DNA of 64,000 bases from Polyangium sp. 6x1 (lineage in GTDB: Bacteria > Myxococcota_A > Polyangia > Polyangiales > Polyangiaceae), in the NCBI RefSeq assembly GCF_029946515.1, contig NZ_JARZHH010000017.1:62001-126000 (forward strand), given 5' to 3'. The notes below the pieces were generated by a model. It ran no database searches. It was not told the DNA's origin and worked only from the letters and a program-made list of their open reading frames with translations. Positions 16,811-24,597 of the stretch are shown piece after piece (position 1 is the stretch's first letter; every line of letters begins with the position of its first letter). The translations under genes and the position numbers were made by a program.

Positions 16811-17499
16811 GCAAGACCAAGCGCATTCTCCACGTCGTCAGCAACGTGGACCACTATGACGGCCGGTCGACGCCGACCGGCTTGTGGCTCTCGGAGTTGA
16901 CGCATGCCTATGACGTCTTCGCCGCGCGGGGCTACGAGCAGCGCTTGGTCAGCCCGAAGGGCGGGCGGACACCTCTCGAGCCCCGTTCGCTCAAGTGGCC
17001 GTTTCTCGACGCGTCTGCAAAAGTGCGCTGGGCAGATCCGGCTTGGTCGGCGCTGCTGTCGTCCACCGCTCGGCCTGACGAGATCGACGCCGCAGGCTAC
17101 GACGCGATTTACTTTACCGGTGGCCACGCCGTCATGTGGGACTTCCCCGACGACGAGGCGCTCCAAGCTCTCACACGCGACATCTACGAGCATGGTGGGG
17201 TCGTCTCTTCGGTGTGCCACGGCTACTGCGGACTCCTCAACACGAAGCTGTCGGACGGACGCCTCCTGGTCGCAGGGCGGCGCGTCACGGGCTATTCGTG
17301 GTGGGAGGAAGTGCTCGCCGGCGTTGCGACGAAGGTGCCCTACAACGCCGAAGCGGAGATGCGCGCTCGCGGCGCGCGATACGAGAAGAGCCTCCCGTTC
17401 CTATCGAAGGTCGTTGTCGACGGGAGATTGGTGACTGGGCAGAACCCTCAATCCGCGAAGGCGACCGCGAGGAGTGTCGTGTCTCTCCTCTCTTCATGA
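16807..17499 (+). CDS. DJ-1/PfpI-family protein (Hsp31-like)
   Basis: A 230-aa class I amidotransferase-like protein. The nucleophile elbow VVSSVCHGYCGLL contains Cys137 followed by His138, and Glu30 in GLWLSELTH matches the acidic residue of Hsp31/YhbO-type glyoxalase III or deglycase proteins. Also typical are YFTGGHAVMWDFPDD and VTGYSWWEE. Roles in methylglyoxal detoxification or chaperone activity are known for relatives. Operon with the GFA-like gene supports carbonyl stress defence, by inference. Confidence 0.88.
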   Translation: MSKTKRILHVVSNVDHYDGRSTPTGLWLSELTHAYDVFAARGYEQRLVSPKGGRTPLEPRSLKWPFLDASAKVRWADPAWSALLSSTARPDEIDAAGYDAIYFTGGHAVMWDFPDDEALQALTRDIYEHGGVVSSVCHGYCGLLNTKLSDGRLLVAGRRVTGYSWWEEVLAGVATKVPYNAEAEMRARGARYEKSLPFLSKVVVDGRLVTGQNPQSAKATARSVVSLLSS

Positions 17500-17551
17500 T
17501 TCGCACACGGCAATCGCGTTCGGTCTTGAACCGCTCGCGAGGAGAATTCAC

Positions 17552-18505
17552 ATGCTGACCAAGTTCAAGAGAGAAGTTCTCGACAGGAAGCCTGCCGAAC
17601 GTGAGCGCAGCCGCTTCACAAGGCACATGGCCGCCCTCGCATTCGCGCTTGGTGCTGCGACGTTCCTCAATGGCTGCGTCATTAGCCATGTGACACGGGA
17701 GGGGCCGGAGTGGAACGTTCAAGCTGACGAGAAAACGCTTGCCGTCGACTCGTCCCCCCAAGGCAATGATGACCTCGCGCCGTTGAGCGACGAGTTCGAG
17801 GACGCTTCCACGCTTCCGCAGTGGGCAAAGCTGAGCGACGTGGAGGGATGGCCGGATGAGATCAAAAAGCTGGACGCCAACACGGCGAACCCAGGAAATC
17901 TCACCGTGGAACCCTATGCGAGCTTCTGGTTCGGCGACTTTCACGCGCCGTTCCTCTTCAAGAAGGTGACGGGTGATTTCATCGTCACGACGCGCGTGCT
18001 CGTGACGGGGGCGACCGCAGACGTACCCGCGCGGGGGTATTCGCTTGCGGGTCTGCTCGCTCGCGCGCCGCACGACGAAGGGCGCAAGAATTGGAAGGAA
18101 GGCACGGAGAACTGGATCTTCATCACGGCCGGGAGCGGCGACGGTGACGGCGTCCCTCAGTTCGAGACGAAGAACACCAAAGACAGCTCGAGTCGGCTCG
18201 AGCTCAGCCCGCGAACCCCCGGCTGGGTGGAGCTTCGCATTGCGCGCGTCGGCACGCGCATCACGCTTCTTCGTCGTGCGGAGGGGGAAGACTTCCGCGT
18301 CATGCGCCGGGAAGAGCGTCCCGACCTGCCGCGAACGCTTCAGGTGGGGCTCATCGCGTACACGGACTACGACTCGCTGAAGTGGGACCTGATCTTCAAT
18401 CGTGTCGACACGTATCACCAGCGCGTCATCACCGACGGAGTGCCGGACCTCATTGGTCGCTTCGACTACGTTCGCTTTCAGAGGCCATCGGTCTCCAAGC
18501 GGTGA
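17552..18505 (+). CDS. Lipoprotein with DUF1349-like beta-sandwich domain
   Basis: A 317-aa protein. A long basic N-region precedes a hydrophobic stretch and lipobox LNGC (Cys near 40). The mature part has a concanavalin-like fold pattern: DEFEDASTLPQWAKL, then FKKVTGDFIVTTRV, a YSLAGLLARAP strand, WVELRIARVGTRITLLRR and LQVGLIAYTDYDSLKWDL, as in DUF1349-type carbohydrate-binding domains. GAGGAG lies about 9 nt before the ATG. It lies 52 nt after the DJ-1 gene and may be cotranscribed. Substrate unknown. Confidence 0.78.
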   Translation: MLTKFKREVLDRKPAERERSRFTRHMAALAFALGAATFLNGCVISHVTREGPEWNVQADEKTLAVDSSPQGNDDLAPLSDEFEDASTLPQWAKLSDVEGWPDEIKKLDANTANPGNLTVEPYASFWFGDFHAPFLFKKVTGDFIVTTRVLVTGATADVPARGYSLAGLLARAPHDEGRKNWKEGTENWIFITAGSGDGDGVPQFETKNTKDSSSRLELSPRTPGWVELRIARVGTRITLLRRAEGEDFRVMRREERPDLPRTLQVGLIAYTDYDSLKWDLIFNRVDTYHQRVITDGVPDLIGRFDYVRFQRPSVSKR

Positions 18506-18566
18506 TCGAGGACGGAGACGCGGTCGCAGCTTCCTCCTCCTGGGCCGGGTGGGCGCACAAAAGTAC

Positions 18567-18572
18567 TTGACA
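18567..18572 (+). promoter_or_regulatory. Possible -35 hexamer TTGACA before the kinase operon
   Basis: A perfect TTGACA lies in the 228-nt gap before the kinase gene, 162 nt from its ATG. The matching -10 around 18590 is poor, so promoter use is uncertain. Confidence 0.3.
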
Positions 18573-18733
18573 TTCACGAAACCCTTTGCACTACCCGGTC
18601 CTCGATACCGCTCCACGCGTCCAGCGTCGGACCGGCCGCGGGCGCAGCAGGAAATCAACGGCTGCTAGGACGAGCAGACGGTTCCGGCTATTGTTAGGGT
18701 ATCCGCCAGGCGGCGAGCCGTGGCGGAAGGTGC

Positions 18734-20089
18734 ATGAGCGCTCTGACAGAAGGCAGCATCATCGCCGGCCGATACCGGCTCGGTCGCCCGCTCGCGAAGG
18801 GCGGCATGGGATCCGTCTTTTTCGGCGAGCATCTCCAGCTCCGCACCAGCGTGGCCATCAAGCTCATGGCGCCCGCGCTTGCCGCCTCCGCCGACGCGCG
18901 CGCGCGCTTCGAGCGTGAGGCGCAGGCGTCCGCGGTCATCAAGAGCCCGAACGTCGTGCAGGTGTACGACTACGGCGTGGAGGGCGACTGCCCGTACATC
19001 GTGATGGAGCTGCTCGACGGCGAGGACCTCGAGCGCCGCCTCGTCCGCGTCGGGCGCCTCTCACTCGAGGCCACGGTGGACATCGTGGAGCAGGTCTGCA
19101 AGGCCCTTCGCCGCGCGCACAAGCTGGGGCTCGTGCACCGCGATCTGAAGCCCGCGAACCTCTTTTTTTCGCGCCACGGCGACGAGGAGCTCGTGAAGAT
19201 CCTCGACTTCGGGATCGCGAAGGCGAATGGTCCGGTGCTCGCTGGAAACGCCACCAGGACGGGCACGCTGCTCGGATCGCCGCAATACATGAGCCCGGAG
19301 CAGGTGCGGCGCGGGAAAGAGGTCGATCCCCGCAGCGATCTGTGGTCGCTCGGGGTGATCGCCTACCGCTGCGTGACGGGCCGGCTGCCGTTCACCGGCG
19401 AAGAGATCGGTGATCTCCTCGTCGAGATCTGCACGGACCCGATCCCCGCCCCCTCGAGCATCCACGGCGCTCTCGGTCCCGACGTGGACCGGTTCTTCGA
19501 GCGCGCGCTGACACGCGACGTCGGCAAGCGATTCCAGAGCGCGGACGAGCTCGCCGACGCGTTCGCGGCGCTGGTGAGGGGCAGCGAGCCCATGCCGATG
19601 AGCTCCTCGTCGCCGAATCACGCGCTCGGCCCGCCGTCAGCGCCGGGCGCAGCAGCCGTCCACGCGCCGGGACCAACTTCGGGGGCGGGCGGAACGCTGT
19701 CGCCCTCGGGGCTCAGCCTCGCGCAATCGCCGGCGAGCAAACCGCGCACGATCGCGGTGGCGGTCAGCATCGCTCTCGCGGCCGGCCTCGCCGTCGCGCT
19801 CGGCGCGTTCGCGTGGTCGCGCTCCTCGGCCCCGAGCGCGCCTGTTTCCAATCCGGAAGGTGAAGAAATGCGGCCGGCGTCTTCCGAGCCCAGTCCCGCC
19901 AGCGTCGAGAGCGCCGCGGCGTCCCCGAGCGAAACGGCGCCCGCGAGCGAAACGGCGTCCGCGAGCGGACCGGCGTCCGCGAGCGGCACGGCAGTGGGCG
20001 CAAAGGCGCCGTCCGCAAGGCCCGTCAAGGGCGCGGCCCAGCCGAAAAAATGGACCAAGACAGGCCATGATCCGCTCGACCATCAATGA
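18734..20089 (+). CDS. Ser/Thr protein kinase, membrane anchored
   Basis: A 451-aa PknB-type kinase. The domain (about 13-275) has AKGGMGSVF, VAIK Lys43, HRDLKPAN at 135-142, DFG at 158-160 and SPE at 187-189. A Ser/Ala/Pro linker leads to one membrane segment near 337-358 and an exported low-complexity Ser/Ala/Glu tail encoded by 18-bp tandem repeats. No zinc motif, unlike the other two kinases here. The gene overlaps the next one by 23 nt, and a third gene follows with a TGATG overlap, so kinase, TPR protein and SUMF1-like lipoprotein form one unit. Confidence 0.93.
   Translation: MSALTEGSIIAGRYRLGRPLAKGGMGSVFFGEHLQLRTSVAIKLMAPALAASADARARFEREAQASAVIKSPNVVQVYDYGVEGDCPYIVMELLDGEDLERRLVRVGRLSLEATVDIVEQVCKALRRAHKLGLVHRDLKPANLFFSRHGDEELVKILDFGIAKANGPVLAGNATRTGTLLGSPQYMSPEQVRRGKEVDPRSDLWSLGVIAYRCVTGRLPFTGEEIGDLLVEICTDPIPAPSSIHGALGPDVDRFFERALTRDVGKRFQSADELADAFAALVRGSEPMPMSSSSPNHALGPPSAPGAAAVHAPGPTSGAGGTLSPSGLSLAQSPASKPRTIAVAVSIALAAGLAVALGAFAWSRSSAPSAPVSNPEGEEMRPASSEPSPASVESAAASPSETAPASETASASGPASASGTAVGAKAPSARPVKGAAQPKKWTKTGHDPLDHQ
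19922..19993 (+). repeat. 18-bp tandem repeats in the kinase tail
   Basis: About four copies of an 18-bp unit (type CCGCGAGCGAAACGGCGT) encode the A-S-[EG]-[TP]-A-S tail of the kinase. This is typical slippage-generated low complexity on the exported side of the membrane. Confidence 0.6.
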
Positions 20090-21062
20090 CGCCGCGCGCC
20101 GCGGGGCACGCTTCCGGCCGGCCGTCGCATGCGTGACATGGGCGATCGTCGCGGGCGCGGCCCCGGCGCGCGCCGAGCCCGTGAAATCGGATCCAGCGGC
20201 CGCGGAGGCGCTGTTCAAAGCGGGCCGCGACCTCGTCAAGCAGGGAGATTATGCCGCGGGCTGCCCCAAGTTCGAGGCTGCGCTCGCGCTGAATCCATCC
20301 GCCGGCACGATGCTCAACATCGCCAGGTGCCACGAGCATGAGGGCAAGCTCGCGACCGCGTGGGAGGATTATCACCGCGCACAGACATTGAATCGCGAGA
20401 CGGCGGGCGCCGCGCGCAAGCGGGAGCTCGACGACATCGCAATCCAGGGAATCAAGGACCTGGAGCCGCGCCTGCCCAGGCTGAGGGTCGTCGTCACCGC
20501 GCCTCCTGCCGGAATGGAAGTCTCGCGGGACGGCAAGGATTTGCCGAGCGCCGCGTGGGGGGAGGCGCTCCCCGTCGATCCGGGCAAACACGAGGTCAGC
20601 GCGCGCGCCCCGGGTCACAAGCCTCGGACGGCCTATGTGACACTCGAAGAAGGCAAGACGAGCACGGTCGAGATCGCGCTCGAGGTCGGGACGACGCCGA
20701 GCGGCGGTGTCCCCGTCTGGGCGTGGATCGCCGGCGGCGCCGGGCTCGCGCTCGTGGGCGTCAGCGCCTATTTCATCTACGACCATCAGGCCGCGATCGA
20801 CGCCCTGCATGAACACTGCGACGTGAGCTACAATGGCACGTACTGCGCCTCGGGCTACGATTACGGGGCGGACAATGGGCGCAAGAACCTCGATTTCGGC
20901 CTCGCCCTGGGGCTAGGCAGCGCAGGCGTCCTGGCGCTTGGCGCCGCCGTGTATGGGATCGCGACAGCACCTCGCTCGAAATCGGCGGAGCCGCAGGGCG
21001 TCGCGGTGATGCCCTGGGTCGCTCCCGGCGCAGGCGGGGCGTGGATTTCCGGGAGATTCTGA
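20067..21062 (+). CDS. TPR and PEGA-like protein, membrane bound
   Basis: A 331-aa protein with a signal or anchor segment (about 18-34, ending APARA). TPR-like helices (about 38-115) include AAEALFKAGRDLVKQGDYAAG and LNIARCHEHEGKLATAWEDY. A PEGA-like beta domain (about 133-210) has PRLRVVVTAPPAGMEVSRDG and VDPGKHEVSARAPGHKPRT. Two membrane segments (about 215-237 and 275-295) flank a loop with two Cys. The ATG is preceded by AGG and lies within the kinase gene. This architecture is common next to myxobacterial kinases and may sense or assemble envelope components. Confidence 0.82.
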   Translation: MIRSTINDAARRGARFRPAVACVTWAIVAGAAPARAEPVKSDPAAAEALFKAGRDLVKQGDYAAGCPKFEAALALNPSAGTMLNIARCHEHEGKLATAWEDYHRAQTLNRETAGAARKRELDDIAIQGIKDLEPRLPRLRVVVTAPPAGMEVSRDGKDLPSAAWGEALPVDPGKHEVSARAPGHKPRTAYVTLEEGKTSTVEIALEVGTTPSGGVPVWAWIAGGAGLALVGVSAYFIYDHQAAIDALHEHCDVSYNGTYCASGYDYGADNGRKNLDFGLALGLGSAGVLALGAAVYGIATAPRSKSAEPQGVAVMPWVAPGAGGAWISGRF

Positions 21063-22015
21063 TGGCAGCATCGAAGTGGTCTCTCTTGTGCGGCATGGCC
21101 CTGGCAGGGGGGCTGGCCGGTTGCACCGCCGACGTCGTGCCGAGCTCCTCGATCGCGAGCTGCACGGATCTGGCGGCCACGTGCGGGCCCAAGAAAGACG
21201 AGATATGCTGCGCGAACTCGCTCGTCACGGGAGGGGAGTACGAGCGCCTCGAGCTGGATCAAAACAAGTCTTATCGGGCCACGGTGAGCGACTTTCGGCT
21301 GGATCGCTTCGAGGTGACCGTCGGGCGGTTTCGAAGGTTCTTGAGCGAGTATCCCGGGAACATGCCGGTCGCGGGTGATGGGGCTCATCCGAACATCGAG
21401 AACAGCGGATGGTACGATTCTTGGCCATTACCGCAGGATCAGGCCGAGCTCCACGCTTCTGTGGAGTGCAATCCCGACTACCAGACCTGGACGGACGAGC
21501 CCGGCGACGGCGAACACAAGCCCATCAATTGCGTCAACTGGTATGTCGCGTTCGCCTTTTGCGCCTGGGACGGCGGCCGATTGCCGACCGAGGCCGAGTG
21601 GACCTATGCAGCGGCCCGCGGCAGCGAAGAGACGAATTACCCGTGGGGGAGCGCCGCGCTGGACCAGGACCATGCGGTCTATTGCCCGAACTACTCGGAG
21701 GTGGATCAGGGCTGTCCGACCGCGACGCGCGCCGACATCGCGGACGTCGGCTCCAGGTCTCCCGCGGGCGATGGGAAATGGGGACAAACCGACCTGGCCG
21801 GCAACGTGCGCGAGTGGACCCTGGACTTCCACGACGTGTACCCGGACGATTGCGTCGATTGCGCCAACCTGACGAATGTCATCGGAGGCCGCGAGGCGCG
21901 CGGCGGCGACTGGAACAACGATGCGGCGAGCCTGAGCTCGTATCAACGGATCGGTTACGACCCCACGGCCAAGATGAGCTGGGTGGGGTTTCGCTGCGCT
22001 CGCCGGCCGCGCTGA
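21062..22015 (+). CDS. SUMF1/FGE-like lipoprotein lacking the catalytic Cys pair
   Basis: A 317-aa lipoprotein (lipobox LAGC, Cys near 21) with a Cys-rich link and a formylglycine-generating-enzyme fold. Motifs are FEVTVGRFRRFL, INCVNWYVAFAFCAWDGGRLPTEAEWTYAA, TDLAGNVREWTLDF, ARGGDWNND and WVGFRCAR. True FGEs carry two cysteines after RGGS; here that stretch (GGDWNNDAASLSSYQR) has none, so sulfatase activation is unlikely. A binding or structural role at the envelope fits better. The ATG overlaps the stop of the TPR gene (TGATG) with GGGAGA upstream. Confidence 0.85.
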   Translation: MAASKWSLLCGMALAGGLAGCTADVVPSSSIASCTDLAATCGPKKDEICCANSLVTGGEYERLELDQNKSYRATVSDFRLDRFEVTVGRFRRFLSEYPGNMPVAGDGAHPNIENSGWYDSWPLPQDQAELHASVECNPDYQTWTDEPGDGEHKPINCVNWYVAFAFCAWDGGRLPTEAEWTYAAARGSEETNYPWGSAALDQDHAVYCPNYSEVDQGCPTATRADIADVGSRSPAGDGKWGQTDLAGNVREWTLDFHDVYPDDCVDCANLTNVIGGREARGGDWNNDAASLSSYQRIGYDPTAKMSWVGFRCARRPR

Positions 22016-22019
22016 GGGT

Positions 22020-22466
22020 TCAGGGCGCGTTGCACATGATGATGTGCTCGACGCCGTCCATGAGGATCTGCTCCACCCGCGGTGCCTCGATGGCCCGGGC
22101 GTCGGCGAAGCGCTCGAGATCGAAGGGCGGCGGGTTGACCTCCAGATAGGCGAGGATCTGGAGCGGATATCCTTTCCAGCGGATGACGCAGAAGCCGACC
22201 ACATTGCGGCTCCCGGCGGCCCCGCGGAGGCCGAGGGCGAGCTCGATGCTCGGGGTGTCGTGCCCTTGATCGAGGAGGATCTCGGCCTCGTGCCCAGCCC
22301 GCCGGAGCTCGGCCGCGAATTCCTCCATTTTCGGCCGGAGCATATCGTCGCGGAGGGACGCGAAGCTCCGGAGGAAATCGGCCTCGTCCGGCGTCCGCCC
22401 CTCGGCGATGCGCCGCGCATAACGCGCGGTGAGTCGCTCGAGGCGGAGGCGGTTTTGCTCTTTCAT
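22020..22466 (-). CDS. Unknown 148-aa protein at the end of the type VI spike cluster
   Basis: No signal peptide or membrane segment. The first 60 residues are charged and helical (RLRLERLTARYARRIAEGRTPDE). The rest looks alpha/beta with VVGFCVIRWKGYPLQILAYLEVN and ends VEHIIMCNAP. It is the last gene of the cluster, 7 nt after the DUF4150 gene. By position it could be an immunity, effector-processing or regulatory protein. I do not recognise the family. Confidence 0.7.
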   Translation of the reverse strand: MKEQNRLRLERLTARYARRIAEGRTPDEADFLRSFASLRDDMLRPKMEEFAAELRRAGHEAEILLDQGHDTPSIELALGLRGAAGSRNVVGFCVIRWKGYPLQILAYLEVNPPPFDLERFADARAIEAPRVEQILMDGVEHIIMCNAP

Positions 22467-22473
22467 GCGTGCG

Positions 22474-22863
22474 TCAGGGAGCGAGGATCAGCACCTTGGT
22501 CTGGCTCGGAGCGACCGTCATGCCCCGGGCATTGGTGCGGTTCTGCATGGTGGGGCTCGTCAATCGCGTCACCGGCGCGCCCTTGATGAGCACCTTGCGG
22601 GCTCCCGCCACGTGCCGCGAGGTGCTCATCACCGAGCGCGAGAGCACGCCCCCGGTGATGCCCGGGTTGTCCCCGTTGGTCATGGGCACCTTCGTGCGCA
22701 GGTTGTGCGCCGGCGCGCATACGAAGAGGACCTTGTAGACCGCAGAGACCGCCATGGGGTTGGCCGCGAAATTGGGATAGGGGATCGGCGTGGGCACCGG
22801 GGGCGTGAGGCATACGTCGGGCATTGCGAAGGCCATGCCCCCGCGCTGGGTATTGGCAAACAT
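22474..22863 (-). CDS. DUF4150 PAAR-like spike-tip protein
   Basis: A 129-aa protein matching the DUF4150 (PAAR-like) pattern: MFANTQRGGMAFAMPDVCLTP at the start, then PIPYPNFA, NGDNPGITGGVLSRS, GARKVLIKGAPVTRL and a closing NARGMTVAPSQTKVLIL. PAAR and PAAR-like proteins cap the VgrG trimer and can carry effectors; no C-terminal toxin is fused here. AGGAGG lies 5 nt before the ATG. It sits with VgrG and two DUF2169 proteins, the usual company of this family. Confidence 0.88.
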   Translation of the reverse strand: MFANTQRGGMAFAMPDVCLTPPVPTPIPYPNFAANPMAVSAVYKVLFVCAPAHNLRTKVPMTNGDNPGITGGVLSRSVMSTSRHVAGARKVLIKGAPVTRLTSPTMQNRTNARGMTVAPSQTKVLILAP

Positions 22864-22873
22864 GGGATCCTCC

Positions 22874-23524
22874 TCAACCGATGTGGACCTGACCGCCGTC
22901 GATCTTGGTCAATTCTCCGCTCGTCACCAGGGTGGTTTGCGACTTGATGTTCACCGCGGCCTTGGCCGAGACCTCGTAATACCGGGCCCGGACTTGCTCC
23001 GATTCGGCGATGAAGCGATAGGCCCTCGTCACGCGCGACACCCAGCGATCGGCCACCGACTCCACCGATCGGGCCACGGTCTTGACGTGATCGATCTTCG
23101 CCACGAGCTGATCGCCGAGGTAGCTCATGGCCTCCACGGCCAGCGCCCCTTCGCGGGCGTGGACCCGCACCTTGCCCGAGGCCAGCGTGGTCTCGCCGGG
23201 CGTGGCCATGCACATGCCATTCTGGGCGCGGATCGTCACCTTGCCCGCGGGCGCGCTCATTTCCAGATCGCCCTCGGCCACGAGCCGCGTCGCCCCTCCG
23301 CCCTGGCGCCTGAGCACCGCGAGCACGTGGCAGCCCTCGTCGTGGAGCGCGAGGAGCACCAGGTCCCCGAGCTCGGGCTCGACCAGGCAGCTCACCGCCC
23401 TCTCGGCCTCGTATTCGCCCGAGCCCACGCGCACCTGGAGGCGTTTGCCCAGGACCGCGGTCACCGTGCCCACCTCCTGGGTGGCCAGGGTCTCGGTCCG
23501 CTGTCTCGCCAAGTTATCTCGCAT
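22874..23524 (-). CDS. DUF3540 protein of the type VI spike cluster
   Basis: A 216-aa protein. An N-terminal OB-fold-like part (GTVTAVLGKRLQVRVG ... LGDLVLLALHDEGCHVLAVL) resembles the gp5/VgrG OB domain. It is followed by strand repeats (LEMSAPAGKVTIRAQNG, GKVRVHAREGALAVEA) and a helical segment, ending in AAVNIKSQTTLVTSGELTKIDGGQVHIG. DUF3540 genes travel with DUF4150 and DUF2169 in type VI clusters. The protein may form part of the spike or an adaptor; this is inferred. The ATG at 23524 was taken as the start of the domain. Confidence 0.83.
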   Translation of the reverse strand: MRDNLARQRTETLATQEVGTVTAVLGKRLQVRVGSGEYEAERAVSCLVEPELGDLVLLALHDEGCHVLAVLRRQGGGATRLVAEGDLEMSAPAGKVTIRAQNGMCMATPGETTLASGKVRVHAREGALAVEAMSYLGDQLVAKIDHVKTVARSVESVADRWVSRVTRAYRFIAESEQVRARYYEVSAKAAVNIKSQTTLVTSGELTKIDGGQVHIG

Positions 23525-23553
23525 CGTCGTCTCCGTATCTGGAAAGAGGCCTC

Positions 23554-24597
23554 TCAAGGAGACCAACGCTCCGCTTCGAGCAGCTCCTCGTCGTCGCCCA
23601 GAGCGCCGGCCCGGCTCGTGAACACCGCTCCTTCGTCGCGCGTCTGGTGAAAGCGGGCGCGGAAGAGCTTGGCGTGCGATAGGTCCGCTTCCTCCACGCC
23701 GGCGTGGGAGAAATCGGCGTAACTGAGATCGGCGCCGCGGAAGCTCGCGAGCTTGCACGCGGCGCGAAGGAAATGGGCCTGGTAGAGGCAGGCGTCGGCG
23801 AAATTCGCGGCCTCGAGGTTGGCCTTTTGAAAGACCGCCTGCCGGGCGTGGAGTCCTTTGGCCGAGGCCCCGCCGAGCCGGGCCTCGGCGAACATCGCCC
23901 GCTCGGCGTTGGCGCCGTCGAGCTTGGCGCCGATGAGCTTGGCGCCCTTGAAATTGGTCTGCACGAGCAGCGCTCGGCGCAGATCGCAGCCGCTGAGATC
24001 GGCCTCGTCGAGCATGGTGAAGGATAGGTCCATCCCCGAGAGATCCTGCCCCTGGAGCTTCGTTCCGCTGAGCACCGAGAGATGTATCCTGGCCCCGCGC
24101 AGGCTCGCGCTGGAGAGGTCGGCCGCCATCAGGCAGCAGCGCTCGAGATCGGCCTCGTCGAGGACGATCTTTTCGAGCTCGGTCTCCACGAGCACGAAGC
24201 GATCGAGCTTGGCCTTGAGAAAGCTGGTCTCGGCGGCGCGGCCCTTGATGACATCGACGATGGTCAGGTCCGCGCCCTCGAAGGAGACCCGGGACAGGTC
24301 ACATTCGACGATTTTCGCGTCCACGAGATCGCTGCCTTTGAAGACCGCGCCCTGCATGTTGCATTCGTGGAACGAGGTATGACGGGCCTTGGCCCCGCTG
24401 AGCTCGGCGCCGCCGAAGTCGCAGGCATTGAAGATCGATTCGCTGAGCTTCGCGCCCGTGAGCTTCGCCCCCCGGAAGCTCACGCCCTCGAAGACCACGC
24501 CGCCGAGATCGAGGCCGGAGAGATCGAGGCCGCCGAGATCGGCGCCTTCGATGATCTCGCCCTCGGCGATCAAGGAGAGGAGCTCGTCGCGCGTCAT
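23554..24597 (-). CDS. Pentapeptide-repeat protein
   Basis: A 347-aa protein made almost entirely of pentapeptide repeats of the A(D/N)LXX type from about residue 18 to 335 (GADLGGLDLSGLDLGG, FRGAKLTGAKLSES). This predicts a right-handed quadrilateral beta-helix. A short helical cap (MTRDELLSLIAEGEII) begins the protein. Its ATG overlaps the stop of the upstream DUF2169 gene by four bases. Such proteins are recurrent in DUF2169/VgrG clusters; whether it is a structural adaptor or an effector is unknown. Confidence 0.9.
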   Translation of the reverse strand: MTRDELLSLIAEGEIIEGADLGGLDLSGLDLGGVVFEGVSFRGAKLTGAKLSESIFNACDFGGAELSGAKARHTSFHECNMQGAVFKGSDLVDAKIVECDLSRVSFEGADLTIVDVIKGRAAETSFLKAKLDRFVLVETELEKIVLDEADLERCCLMAADLSSASLRGARIHLSVLSGTKLQGQDLSGMDLSFTMLDEADLSGCDLRRALLVQTNFKGAKLIGAKLDGANAERAMFAEARLGGASAKGLHARQAVFQKANLEAANFADACLYQAHFLRAACKLASFRGADLSYADFSHAGVEEADLSHAKLFRARFHQTRDEGAVFTSRAGALGDDEELLEAERWSP

